A stretch of 64,000 bases of DNA from Thermohalobaculum sp039821125 (GTDB taxonomy: Bacteria > Pseudomonadota > Alphaproteobacteria > Rhodobacterales > Rhodobacteraceae). The DNA lies in NCBI GenBank assembly GCA_039821125.1, contig JBCBOR010000004.1, forward strand, positions 1-64,000. Direction: 5' to 3'. The translations under genes and the position numbers were made by a program. Of the stretch, positions 34,941-43,554 are shown in pieces; positions within the stretch are counted from its first letter, which is position 1; the number at the start of each line of letters is the position of its first letter. Under the pieces are notes generated by a model. That model did no database searches. It saw only the letters and a list, made by a program, of their open reading frames with translations, and had not been told where the DNA came from.

Positions 34941-35987
34941 TCATGCGGTGTGCGCCTCTATGGCGTCGCGAAGAACCCGGGCGATGATCCCGGCCGTCTG
35001 GGGCCAGCGCAGCAGTGTCTGCGCCGCGGTCCAACACCGGTCCGCCAGAGCCGTTCGCTGATCTGGCGATCGGATCAGCGCGCCCAGCGCGTCCGGCAAC
35101 GCATCCGCACGCACAAGCTGCGCGGCATCGGCCGTTGCTTCCTCGACCGCTTCCGAGCGCAGGCCAAGCACCGGCAGGCCGTGCGACATGGCCTCGGCAA
35201 AGGCCATGCCGAACCCCTCGTATTCCGAGGCAAGCACGAAGAGATCCGCGCTCTGGTAGGCAGCTGTCAGCGCCGGGAGCGAGAGCGCACCGGCCAGCTC
35301 GATCCGATCCTCAAGCCCTGCATCCTTGATCTGCGCCCTCAACGCTGCGGCGACCGAGGGATCGCTCTCGGGCCCGACAATCCGCAGGGACCAGTCCAAC
35401 GCACCGAGATCCGCAAGCGCCGCGATCAGCCGGTCATGGCCCTTGCGCCGCGTCAGCGAGCCGACGGCGAGGATCTGACAGCGTCCCTTGCCCGAGCCCG
35501 GCCCCCGCGGCGCGGGATCGGTGCCCGGCGGCGCGACCGTGATCCGCTCCGCTGCCACGCCGTAATCTGTCGACAGGATCCCGGCCGTCGCATGGGATGT
35601 TGTGATCACCCGAGCCGCCATGGCCAGCGCTGCCGTCTCGGTCCGTCGCAGGTGCCGGGCCATGTCGATGGACAGCCCCGCCTCCAACGCCAGCGGGTGG
35701 TGACAGAGCGCCACGATCGGTGCGGTGATCTGACCGACCAGGGCCTCGGGCAACGCACCAAAGGCCAGCCCGTCGATCAGCAGTGGCTGGCCCGCCGGCA
35801 GATCCGCCAGGATCTGTTCGGTCTCCCCCAGATGGGTCGGCGTCGGCACCGGGAAGCTGCCAGGCAGCGCGACATGGCCAAGATCGAGGCCTTGCCCTGG
35901 CGCCTCGCGCAGCAGCCGCCGGGCATAGGCATACCCGCCGGTCGGCGTCTCCAACGCCCCGGGAACGGCGAAGGCAGCGCGGGTCAT
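34941..35987 (-). CDS. GT4-family glycosyltransferase
   Basis: A 348-residue GT-B glycosyltransferase of family 4. The N-terminal acceptor domain has the glycine-rich ETPTGGYAYARRLL. The donor domain has ILAVGSLTRRKGHDRLIAAL and the EX7E catalytic pair in EYEGFGMAFAEAMSHGLPV. The enzyme uses a nucleotide-sugar donor with retention. Its ATG overlaps the stop of the pterin-synthase-like gene by 1 nt, tying it to that gene. The start MTRAAFAVPG is preferred over an upstream ATG that would deepen the overlap. Donor and acceptor are unknown. Confidence 0.85.
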   Translation of the reverse strand: MTRAAFAVPGALETPTGGYAYARRLLREAPGQGLDLGHVALPGSFPVPTPTHLGETEQILADLPAGQPLLIDGLAFGALPEALVGQITAPIVALCHHPLALEAGLSIDMARHLRRTETAALAMAARVITTSHATAGILSTDYGVAAERITVAPPGTDPAPRGPGSGKGRCQILAVGSLTRRKGHDRLIAALADLGALDWSLRIVGPESDPSVAAALRAQIKDAGLEDRIELAGALSLPALTAAYQSADLFVLASEYEGFGMAFAEAMSHGLPVLGLRSEAVEEATADAAQLVRADALPDALGALIRSPDQRTALADRCWTAAQTLLRWPQTAGIIARVLRDAIEAHTA

Positions 35988-36391
35988 CAGCCGAGATCGC
36001 CCTCGTACCACGCCTTGGCGACATGGCTTTCATTGAGCACCACACGGATCTTCTGCAGCCCGTCCGAGCCCGGCCCCAAGGCGCCGTCCGCTGCCGCTGC
36101 GGCCACCTTGTCGAAGACGTATTTGCACAGGAACTCGGTTGTGGTCTTGATGCCCTTGAACTCCTCGGCGGCATCGAGGTTCGCATAGCGCAGCGGAGCC
36201 AGAGCAGCGCCCAGCACATCGTGCGCCCGGCCGATGTCGACAACGATGCCGTCCGCGCTCAGCGTCTCGCGCATGAAGGCGACATCGATCACATAGGTCG
36301 CACCGTGCAGGTTCTGGGCGGGGCCGAACACCTCGCCCGGGATCGAGTGAGCGAGCATCACGTGGTCGCGGACTTCAACAGCATACATCAT
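35987..36391 (-). CDS. Degenerate 6-pyruvoyl/carboxy-tetrahydropterin synthase homologue
   Basis: A 134-residue T-fold protein clearly related to QueD/PTPS but missing key residues. Zinc ligands H15 (MLAHSIPG) and H29 (LHGATY) are present, while the third, normally the second His of HGH, is A31. The catalytic Cys, normally four residues before the first His of HGH, is A25. The usual Asp-His pair is L67-R68-Y69. The pterin-anchoring Glu region is kept (LNESHVAKAWYEG). It probably binds a pterin or related compound and may catalyse a different step. CAGAAGGAAGACC precedes the ATG, and a second ATG is adjacent. Confidence 0.82.
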   Translation of the reverse strand: MMYAVEVRDHVMLAHSIPGEVFGPAQNLHGATYVIDVAFMRETLSADGIVVDIGRAHDVLGAALAPLRYANLDAAEEFKGIKTTTEFLCKYVFDKVAAAAADGALGPGSDGLQKIRVVLNESHVAKAWYEGDLG

Positions 36392-36491
36392 GGTCTTCCT
36401 TCTGGTTTCGGCCAGCCCGCACTCCGAAGCCGCCGCCCGCCCCCACCCACCCCCCGGCGCGCGACGGCGCCGGAGGACGGGCTGGCAGGAT

Positions 36492-37469
36492 CTAGTCGTA
36501 TACGATCCGGGTCGCGATACCCGGCGCGCCGGGTCCAAGCAAGCGGGCGATTTCGCGCGGCAGGTTGGTAAAGGCCACCTCCTGCGTGATCAGCGCGTCG
36601 AGGCGCGCATCCTCCAGCGCAGCCATGGCCCGGGTCAGGCGACCCCTGTAGTCCATCGCTGCGCGGCGCGGGGCGGCCACATGTCCGACCTGGCTGGAGA
36701 TGAGTTTCAGCCGGTTCGCATGAAAATTCCCGCCCAGAGACACCTCGACGGGGCAGTCGCCATACCAGCTCAATTCGATCACCGTGCCCTCGAAATCCAG
36801 CGCGTCGATCGCCGTTTGCAGCCCCGCCGCGCTGGCCGATGTGTGAAAGACGATATCGAAGCTCTGAGGGGCGATCTCGTCCGGCGACATAAAATTCACA
36901 CGAAAGTCAGCGGCATTGATGCCGGACTCCGGTCGCACGTCCGTTAGGGCAATCATGAGATCCTTTCGACGAGCGAGCCCTGCGGTGATCAGCCAGCCCA
37001 CAAGACCTGCCCCAACCACAAGGCAGCGTATGCCCGGCGACACCTCGGCATCCCAGATCGCGTTGAGCGCGGTCTCCATGTTCGCCGCCAGAACCGCGCG
37101 CGGGGCGGGCACGTCATCGGGCACCGCAATCGCCGCTGCCTCTGGAACATGGAAGACGCTTTGATGCGGCACCAGGCTGAAGACATCGCGGCCCAGCAGG
37201 CTGTCCGGTCCGGCGATCACCTCGCCCACGGCGGCATAGCCATAGCGCACGGGGAACGGAAAGTCCCCCACCTGATGGGGCGCGCGCATACGTCCATACT
37301 CGGCTTCAGGGACGCGGCCCTCGAACACCAGACGCTCGGTCCCGCGGCTGAGCGCCGAGTAGCGCGTGCGCACCGTGACATGGCCTTCGGGCCGCGGACC
37401 GGGGTCAATCGCGGCGATCTCCGCCGTGCCGGGTCCCGTGTACACCAGCGCCTGTGCTGCTTTGTCCAT
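36492..37469 (-). CDS. Zinc-type alcohol dehydrogenase-like oxidoreductase
   Basis: A 325-residue MDR-superfamily protein: a GroES-like N-terminus (TRYSALSRGTERLVFEG, FPFPVRYGYAAVGEV) and a Rossmann domain with VVGAGLVGWLITAG. The classical catalytic Cys/His zinc pattern is not obvious, so it may be an MDR without the usual zinc site. It is the first gene of the four-gene operon, with about 100 nt to the pterin-synthase-like gene. The start MDKAAQALVY is favoured; an upstream ATG (37487) lies inside a palindrome and has no ribosome site. Substrate unknown. Confidence 0.8.
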   Translation of the reverse strand: MDKAAQALVYTGPGTAEIAAIDPGPRPEGHVTVRTRYSALSRGTERLVFEGRVPEAEYGRMRAPHQVGDFPFPVRYGYAAVGEVIAGPDSLLGRDVFSLVPHQSVFHVPEAAAIAVPDDVPAPRAVLAANMETALNAIWDAEVSPGIRCLVVGAGLVGWLITAGLARRKDLMIALTDVRPESGINAADFRVNFMSPDEIAPQSFDIVFHTSASAAGLQTAIDALDFEGTVIELSWYGDCPVEVSLGGNFHANRLKLISSQVGHVAAPRRAAMDYRGRLTRAMAALEDARLDALITQEVAFTNLPREIARLLGPGAPGIATRIVYD

Positions 37470-37484
37470 TTTGAAAACCGGTTC

Positions 37485-37519
37485 CATAGTACTATGTCGC
37501 GCTGCAACATAGCACCATG
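37485..37519. promoter_or_regulatory. Candidate operator in front of the pterin-type operon
   Basis: CATAGTACTATG, a perfect 12-bp palindrome, is followed 23 nt on by CATAGCACCATG (10 of 12 identical). The pair lies between the divergent dehydrogenase and opgH starts. Inference: a dimeric regulator site. Confidence 0.35.
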
Positions 37520-37560
37520 CGGGGCTGGGTCTAGAAGGGGGTCCTAACGGGCCGAGAACG

Positions 37561-39417
37561 ATGAACGACATGTCCCAGACGGCAATTGCCGAAACCATTC
37601 AGCTTGGCCGGATCACACCGGCGCATGATGTCGAAGCCGGGCCGCTCACGCCTGCCGGGCTTCAGGACAAGCGCGTCCTGGCCACGCGCCGGGCCATCAT
37701 GCTGGCGCTGAACGGGGCCACCATGGCCGGTCTTTCCTGGGGGATCGCGATGGCGTTCTCGGCCGGAGGCTGGTCGATTTCCGACATCGTGATCATGGTC
37801 TGCTTCCTGATCGGCGTGCCCTGGACGGTCATGGGCCTCTGGAATGCGCTGGTCGGCATCTGGCTGCTGCACGGGCGCAAGAACGGCCTGACCGCGGTCG
37901 CTCCTCATCTCGAAGCGATGGCGCGCACCGGCCCGCTGACCACCCGGACCGCGCTGGCCATGACCGTACGCAACGAGGACCCGGAGCGGTCCTTTCTGCG
38001 TCTGGCCGAGATGCGCCGTTCGCTGGACGAGACAGGCTATGGCCAGCATTTCGACATCTTTATTCTGTCCGACACCTCGGACCCCGAGATCGCCGCGCAG
38101 GAAGAGGCCTTGTTCGCCGATCTGCGTGCCGATCTCGGCGGCATGCGGGCGACCTACCGTCGGCGCGACAAGAACACCGGCTTCAAGGCGGGCAATGTTC
38201 GCGACTTCCTGCTGAACCAGGGCCGGGCCTATGACCTCTACCTGCCGCTCGACAGCGACAGCCTGATGGCCGGCGCCGCGATCGTGCGCATGGTGCGGGT
38301 GATGGAGGCCTATCCTCGCCTCGGTATCCTGCAATCGCTGGTGGTTGGTTCGCCCGCCACCTCGGGATTTGCACGGATTTTCCAGTTCGGCATGCGCCAC
38401 GGGATGCGGTCGTTCACCATGGGGGCAAGCTGGTGGCAGGGCGATTGCGGTCCCTACTGGGGGCACAATGCGCTGATCCGGGCCGATGCGTTCCGGCGGC
38501 ACTGCCGTCTGCCGATCCTGCCGGGCAAGGCGCCGCTGGGCGGACATATCCTGTCCCACGATCAGGTCGAGGCGGCGATGATCCGGCGCGCGGGCTATGA
38601 AGTGCGCGTGATGCCGATCGAGACCGAAAGCTGGGAGGACAATCCCCCCACCCTCATGGATTTCACCAAGCGCGATCTGCGCTGGTGCCAGGGCAACATG
38701 CAGTACTGGCCGCTGCTGCGCACACGTGGGCTGCGTCCGACCTCGCGCTTCCAGATCTTCGCGGCAATCATGATGTATCTCGGCGCCCCTGCCTGGATGC
38801 TGATGACGGTCGCGGCGGCCTCGAAGATGATCGATGGCGATGTGGGCGGGGTCGATATCGCCTTCGGGATCGCGATGTTCTTCATCATGTTCGCGGTCTC
38901 GCTGGTGCCGAAGCTGCTGGGCATGCTGGACATCGCGCTGACCAAGGGCGGCGCGGCGCGCTATGGCGGGCGTCTGCGTTTTGCGGCAGGCGCGGTGATC
39001 GAAACGCTGTTCTCGATCCTGATGGCACCCGTCGTGGCGTTCCGCGTGACGATCTTCCTGGTCGGGCTGCTGTTCGGCAAATCGATGATGTGGACCGGTC
39101 AGAACCGTGACGCCTACCGGCTCAGCTGGGGCGACGCGTGGCGCGGGCTCTGGCCGCAGACGCTGTTCGGTGTGTCGCTTGCGGTGGCCATCGTCGCGAT
39201 TGTCGGGCCGGGGACCCTGCCCTGGGCTGCGCCGATGGTGGCCGGTCTGGGTCTTTGCATCCCGTTTGCGGTACTGACGGCGCATCCCGCCTTTGGCCGC
39301 TGGTCGCAGCGGGTTGGTCTCTGTGCCATCCCGGACGAGATCGAGATGCCCGAGAGCATCGCCCGTGTCGAAGCCGCGGTCGCCCGGCCCCGGATCGAGA
39401 CACCGCAGGCAGCCTAG
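37561..39417 (+). CDS. opgH: Glucans biosynthesis glucosyltransferase OpgH
   Basis: A 618-residue inner-membrane processive glycosyltransferase (GT2) that polymerises the beta-glucan backbone of osmoregulated periplasmic glucans. The cytosolic GT2 domain has ALAMTVRNEDPERS, LYLPLDSDSLM (the DxD-like metal site), WWQGDCGPYWGHNALIR, GGHILSHDQVEAA and the product/acceptor signature RWCQGNMQYWP. Several membrane helices lie before (about 45-100) and after (about 400-570). No opgG is adjacent, so it is an orphan; alphaproteobacterial homologues can be single genes. The start MNDMSQTA is unambiguous. Confidence 0.9.
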   Translation: MNDMSQTAIAETIQLGRITPAHDVEAGPLTPAGLQDKRVLATRRAIMLALNGATMAGLSWGIAMAFSAGGWSISDIVIMVCFLIGVPWTVMGLWNALVGIWLLHGRKNGLTAVAPHLEAMARTGPLTTRTALAMTVRNEDPERSFLRLAEMRRSLDETGYGQHFDIFILSDTSDPEIAAQEEALFADLRADLGGMRATYRRRDKNTGFKAGNVRDFLLNQGRAYDLYLPLDSDSLMAGAAIVRMVRVMEAYPRLGILQSLVVGSPATSGFARIFQFGMRHGMRSFTMGASWWQGDCGPYWGHNALIRADAFRRHCRLPILPGKAPLGGHILSHDQVEAAMIRRAGYEVRVMPIETESWEDNPPTLMDFTKRDLRWCQGNMQYWPLLRTRGLRPTSRFQIFAAIMMYLGAPAWMLMTVAAASKMIDGDVGGVDIAFGIAMFFIMFAVSLVPKLLGMLDIALTKGGAARYGGRLRFAAGAVIETLFSILMAPVVAFRVTIFLVGLLFGKSMMWTGQNRDAYRLSWGDAWRGLWPQTLFGVSLAVAIVAIVGPGTLPWAAPMVAGLGLCIPFAVLTAHPAFGRWSQRVGLCAIPDEIEMPESIARVEAAVARPRIETPQAA

Positions 39418-39689
39418 CTCCAGCACCAGATCCGGATCCGCCCGGGCCCGTGTCCTGCACCCGGCCCGGAGCAACACGGCGAAGCGCCGCGGTTCAGTGA
39501 CCGTCAGCCCCTTGGCGGGCGCGGCCGTCGGTGCCGACATCGAGCACAAACCGGTGACTTTGCGGCGCCCAAACGCGGTCGGCGCGACCCAACCTCCACG
39601 TCTTCACAGAATTGCAAGGACCGGTGTTCGCACCTGCAAACGGCCCTATATTCCCGCCGAGATCCAAGCGCCAAACGCAGGAGCCGCCC

Positions 39690-40607
39690 ATGCGTCTGAT
39701 CCTTGCCCTGATCGCCCTCGCTGCCATGTCTGCGCCCGCAGCGGCGTTCGATACGGCCCGTCTGGTCATCGAGCATGATGGCGAGCAGCGTGAGGCGTTG
39801 ATCGACTACCAGCCAGACGCACGGGACGCTCCGGTTCTGATCGCACTGCATGGCGGGCTCGCCGGGCCGCTGACCATCCGGCGCAAGGCCCGGGTGACGC
39901 TGGCGCGCGAGGGGTGGGTCGTGATCTGGCCAAGCGCCCTTGGCGACTGGAATGACGGGCGCAAGAACACCAAGGGCGAGCCCTATGACAGCGCCGACGA
40001 TGTCGGGTTCCTGCGCAAGATGATCGCCGATCTGGCCGAGCGGGGTCTGGTGGATCCCGACCGGGTGTTCTTCGCCGGGCCGTCGATCGGCGGGATCATG
40101 GCGCTCAAGCTGCTCTGTGATGCGCCGGACATGGTGGCGGGCGCTGCCATTGCGATCGCCAGCCTGCCCAGCGGCAAGACCTGCGCCGAGGGACCGCCCA
40201 AGCCGATCCTGTTCCTGCACGGTACCGATGATGATCTGGTCCCGCCCGGAGGCGGCCGGATCGGCGGCTGGAGCCTTCTGGTGCGCGATCGCGGCTGGGT
40301 GCGACCGGTGGCCGAGACGATGACCGAGCTTGCGGCGCGCAACGGGTGCGAAGGCTATGCCGAGATCCAGTTGCCGGACCGGGTGGCCGATGACGGCTCG
40401 ACCGTGCTGCGCCGTGACTACCAGGACTGCGCCGCACCGCTGCGCCACTATATCGTAGAGGGTGGTGGGCACACCTGGCCCGGCTCGACCCCGTCGCGGC
40501 TTGGTAGCGGGATCGTCGGCGAGACCAATCAGGACATCTCGGCGACGCGGGAGATCGAGGATTTCTTCCGCGCCCTGGCCACCCGCAAGGATCAGCCGAA
40601 GGGCTGA
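39690..40607 (+). CDS. Secreted PHB-depolymerase/feruloyl-esterase-like hydrolase
   Basis: A 305-residue LpqC/esterase-type alpha/beta hydrolase. The signal peptide MRLILALIALAAMSAPAAAF exports it. The oxyanion-type LIALHGG, the nucleophile elbow FFAGPSIGGIMA (Ser in GPSIGG), the Asp loop FLHGTDDDLVPP and the His in EGGGHTWPG complete the triad. These enzymes cleave polymer or hydroxycinnamate esters outside the cytoplasm. GCAGGAGCCGCCC precedes the ATG and rejects the longer frame. The substrate is not inferable. Confidence 0.85.
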   Translation: MRLILALIALAAMSAPAAAFDTARLVIEHDGEQREALIDYQPDARDAPVLIALHGGLAGPLTIRRKARVTLAREGWVVIWPSALGDWNDGRKNTKGEPYDSADDVGFLRKMIADLAERGLVDPDRVFFAGPSIGGIMALKLLCDAPDMVAGAAIAIASLPSGKTCAEGPPKPILFLHGTDDDLVPPGGGRIGGWSLLVRDRGWVRPVAETMTELAARNGCEGYAEIQLPDRVADDGSTVLRRDYQDCAAPLRHYIVEGGGHTWPGSTPSRLGSGIVGETNQDISATREIEDFFRALATRKDQPKG

Positions 40608-40735
40608 CCGGGCCGCCCGCCGCGATACCGACGGGTCTGCTGCTGCTTTGCGTTGATCATGGGGAGAGACACGGCCCGCTCGGTTGCGGTGATCGCACGC
40701 CGCAGCAGGCCATGTGCAAGCCACTGGAGGAGACA

Positions 40736-40996
40736 ATGCGCGTTCGCAAGCTGACACCTGTTCTGGCCGCAGCAGCCCTTGCGGTTCTGGCCGCGTGCAG
40801 CACCAACACCGCTCAGGGTGTCCGCGAGGATGCAAAGGTCGTGAAGCAGAAAACCCGCACCGCGGCCCAGGCCACGGCGGACGTTGCCGGACGTGCCGCG
40901 TCCGCGACCGTCAAAGGCGTCGGCAGGGTCACACGCAAGACGGGCGAGGCGATCACCCGTGGCGGCGAGACGCTGGAAGACGCGGCAACCAACTAG
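40736..40996 (+). CDS. Entericidin-like small lipoprotein, copy 1
   Basis: An 86-residue lipoprotein: signal helix ending with lipobox LAAC, then STNTAQGVREDAKVV and a basic, Ala/Thr-rich helix. Short entericidin-type lipoproteins sit in the envelope and have been linked to stress or toxin-antitoxin-like functions in E. coli; a role here is unknown. CTGGAGGAGACA precedes the ATG. It is followed 126 nt later by a second related gene, suggesting an old tandem duplication. Confidence 0.72.
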   Translation: MRVRKLTPVLAAAALAVLAACSTNTAQGVREDAKVVKQKTRTAAQATADVAGRAASATVKGVGRVTRKTGEAITRGGETLEDAATN

Positions 40997-41122
40997 GCCT
41001 TGCACCACGCGCCGCGCCGGATGGGATCCGGCCTTGGCCCCCGCTCCGACAGCATGCCCATTGCGGTGTCCGCCATTGTGGTGGAGAATGGCGCGCTGTG
41101 GACTGGTTCTTGGGAGCGGCAC

Positions 41123-41380
41123 ATGCGCGGCCCACTTCGATCGATTGGATGTGCCATCGCGGTTGCCGCGATGTTGTCGGGCTGTGCCTCCAACACCGCC
41201 GAGGGCGTGCGCCAGGACACCACGGTGATCGAGGAAAGCGCCCGCCATGCCTCGGCCCGCACGGTCAGCATCGCCCGGCGGGCCATGAACGCGACGACGC
41301 GCTGGCTCAGTTCTGTGCTGCGTGGAACGGGCCGGGCGCTGGTGCGCGGCAGCGATCGGCTGCAGAGCCGGCTGGACTGA
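41123..41380 (+). CDS. Entericidin-like small lipoprotein, copy 2
   Basis: An 85-residue lipoprotein with lipobox LSGC and the same post-lipobox pattern as copy 1: ASNTAEGVRQDTTVI beside STNTAQGVREDAKVV. The C-terminal half differs, being more basic (RRAMNATTRWLSSVLRGTG). TGGGAGCGGCAC precedes the ATG, which fixes the start over a longer frame. It probably arose by duplication; separate promoters are likely given the 126-nt gap. Confidence 0.72.
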   Translation: MRGPLRSIGCAIAVAAMLSGCASNTAEGVRQDTTVIEESARHASARTVSIARRAMNATTRWLSSVLRGTGRALVRGSDRLQSRLD

Positions 41381-41490
41381 ACCGTCAATTAAGCAAGGCT
41401 GGTTTGTCGGCGCGGCTCATCTGGCCCCTCGGCGCGCAGGACGTGCTTGGGTACTGTCCCGGGCAGTGACCTGATTCGGGAGATTGCCTC

Positions 41491-42486
41491 ATGTCCCTCG
41501 CGCAACCCTATCTTCTGTTCCTGGGCGATGCGCCCGATGCCCTGGCCGCAAAGGTGGCGCAAGGGGTCAAGGACTGGCGGCCCGAGGCCAGCGTCGGCCA
41601 GATCCGCCTGCCCGGCTGTAACGCCGATATGATGCTGCCGGACATGACCGTTGCCGAAGCGGCGGCGGCAGGCGCAAAGACGCTGGTGATCGGCGTGGCC
41701 AACCGGGGCGGTGTGATCTCGGACGCGTGGAAGGCTGTGCTGGTCGAGGCGATGGAGGCCGGGATGGACATCGCCGCCGGTCTGCACACGCTGCTGAACA
41801 ACCAGCCGGAACTGGTCGAGGCCGCGCGGCGCACGGGCAAGGCGCTGCACGATGTGCGTGTGCCCTCGGTGCAGTATCCGATCGGGGACGGTGTGAAGCG
41901 CACGGGGAAACGTCTGCTCGCCGTTGGAACCGATTGCTCCTGCGGGAAGATGTACACGGCTCTGGCGCTGGAGAAGGAGATGCGCGCCCGCGGCATGAAA
42001 GCCGACTTCCGCGCGACCGGTCAGACCGGGATCCTGATCACCGGCGATGGCTGCCCGCTGGATGCGGTGATCGCCGATTTCATGGCGGGCGCGGTCGAGC
42101 ACATCACGCCAGACAACGAAGCCGATCACTGGGACCTGATCGAGGGGCAGGGCTCGCTCTTCCATCCGTCTTATTCCGGGGTGACCATGGCGCTGGTGCA
42201 TGGCGGGCAACCCGATGCGCTGGTGCTGTGTCACGAGCCGACACGGACCCATATGCGCGGCCTGCCGCATTACGATCTGCCGAGCCTCGAGGATCTGCGC
42301 GATACCGCGCTGCACCTTGCGCGGCGGGTCAACCCGGACTGCGTGGTGACGGGGTGCGCAGTCAACACGGCTGCGCTGAACGAGGCCGATGCCGAAGCGT
42401 ATCTGGCCGAGACCGAGGCACGCATGGGCCTGCCATGTGTCGATCCGTTCCGCCACGGTGCAGGACGGCTGGTCGACGCCTTGTGA
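41491..42486 (+). CDS. dgcN: DgcN-type N-acetyltransferase (DUF1611)
   Basis: A 331-residue DUF1611 protein. In the D-glutamate pathway described for marine proteobacteria, DgcN acetylates D-glutamate and DgcA then epimerises the product. The C-terminal domain carries a P-loop-like GTDCSCGKMYTALALE (about 152-167), with EGQGSLFHPSYSGVTMALVHG later. The next gene is a matching enolase-superfamily epimerase, which is why DgcN is preferred over an unassigned DUF1611. The start MSLAQPYLL follows GGGAGATTGCCTC. Confidence 0.82.
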   Translation: MSLAQPYLLFLGDAPDALAAKVAQGVKDWRPEASVGQIRLPGCNADMMLPDMTVAEAAAAGAKTLVIGVANRGGVISDAWKAVLVEAMEAGMDIAAGLHTLLNNQPELVEAARRTGKALHDVRVPSVQYPIGDGVKRTGKRLLAVGTDCSCGKMYTALALEKEMRARGMKADFRATGQTGILITGDGCPLDAVIADFMAGAVEHITPDNEADHWDLIEGQGSLFHPSYSGVTMALVHGGQPDALVLCHEPTRTHMRGLPHYDLPSLEDLRDTALHLARRVNPDCVVTGCAVNTAALNEADAEAYLAETEARMGLPCVDPFRHGAGRLVDAL

Positions 42487-42490
42487 CACG

Positions 42491-42560
42491 AGGGTGCGTC
42501 ACGGACGCACCCTACGGGGCCGAGCGCGACATGACGTAGGGTGCGTCCGTGACGCACCCT
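42491..42560. repeat. Paired REP-like element inside the dgc operon
   Basis: A forward unit (42491-42516) and a reverse unit (42535-42560) with linker GAGCGCGACATGA. It starts 4 nt after the dgcN stop and ends 14 nt before the dgcA ATG, so it would lie inside the dgcN-dgcA mRNA. Confidence 0.87.
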
Positions 42561-42574
42561 TGTGGAGGGAAGGG

Positions 42575-43552
42575 ATGAAGCTTGAGGTCCGCGAGGACGT
42601 CTTTCCAATTGCCGGGACGTTCACCATCAGCCGGGGCAGCCGGACCGAGAGCCGGGTCGTCACTGTCGAACTGACGGATGGCACGCATCGCGGTTGGGGC
42701 GAATGCTATCCCTATGCGCGCTATGACGAGAGCGTCGAGAGCGTCATCGCCCAGATCGAGGCGCTGCGCAGCGATCTCGCCAACGGCCTTGACAGGGCAG
42801 CCCTGCAAACGGCGATGCCGCCGGGAGCAGCCCGAAACGGGCTCGACGGCGCGTTCTGGGATCTCGAGGCCAAGCGTGCCGGCCGGCGGGTCTGGGACCT
42901 TGCCGCTCTGCCAACACCCGGGCCGGAGATCACGGCGTTCACCCTGTCGCTGGACGCGCCGGAGACGATGCGCGCCAAGGCGGCCGAGAACGCGCATCGT
43001 CCCGTCCTGAAGATCAAGCTGGGGGGCGAGGGCGATATCGAGCGCCTGCGCGCTGTTCGTGCCGGTGCACCGGATGCGGCCATCGTCGTGGACGCCAACG
43101 AAGGTTGGGATGCCGCGACGTATACGGAAATCGCGCCGGTCCTGCTGGATCTCGGTGTGAAGATGGTCGAACAGCCCCTCCCGGCAAGCGATGATGCCAT
43201 GCTGGCCGAGATCGACCGCCCGTTGCCCGTCTGCGCGGACGAGGCGTGTCATGACCGTGCCTCGCTGCCTGCGCTGGTTGCCAAATACGACATGATCAAC
43301 ATCAAACTGGACAAAACAGGCGGGCTGACCGAGGCGCTGGCCCTGAAAGCCGAGGCCGAGGCCATGGGCTTCGAGATCATGGTCGGCTGCATGATCGGCT
43401 CGTCGCTTGGCATGGCGCCCGCCACACTGGTGGCGCAGGGCGCCGCCGTGACCGATCTTGACGGGCCGCTGCTGCTGGCAGCCGACCGTCCACATCCGTT
43501 AACCTATGACAGCGCGGGCGTGCACCCGCCTGTCCGTGACCTCTGGGGGTGA
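42575..43552 (+). CDS. dgcA: DgcA-type N-acetyl-D-glutamate epimerase/racemase
   Basis: A 325-residue enolase-superfamily member related to dipeptide epimerases. Catalytic residues are placed as expected: K146 and K148 (LKIKLGG), metal ligands D173 (VVDANEGW), E199 (MVEQPL) and D222 (ADEACHD), and K244 (INIKLDKTGG). In the DgcN/DgcA route it interconverts N-acetyl-D- and N-acetyl-L-glutamate, feeding L-glutamate metabolism. GTGGAGGGAAGGG before the ATG fixes the start. An ordinary L-Ala-D/L-Glu epimerase role is the main alternative. Confidence 0.85.
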   Translation: MKLEVREDVFPIAGTFTISRGSRTESRVVTVELTDGTHRGWGECYPYARYDESVESVIAQIEALRSDLANGLDRAALQTAMPPGAARNGLDGAFWDLEAKRAGRRVWDLAALPTPGPEITAFTLSLDAPETMRAKAAENAHRPVLKIKLGGEGDIERLRAVRAGAPDAAIVVDANEGWDAATYTEIAPVLLDLGVKMVEQPLPASDDAMLAEIDRPLPVCADEACHDRASLPALVAKYDMINIKLDKTGGLTEALALKAEAEAMGFEIMVGCMIGSSLGMAPATLVAQGAAVTDLDGPLLLAADRPHPLTYDSAGVHPPVRDLWG

Positions 43553-43554
43553 GC

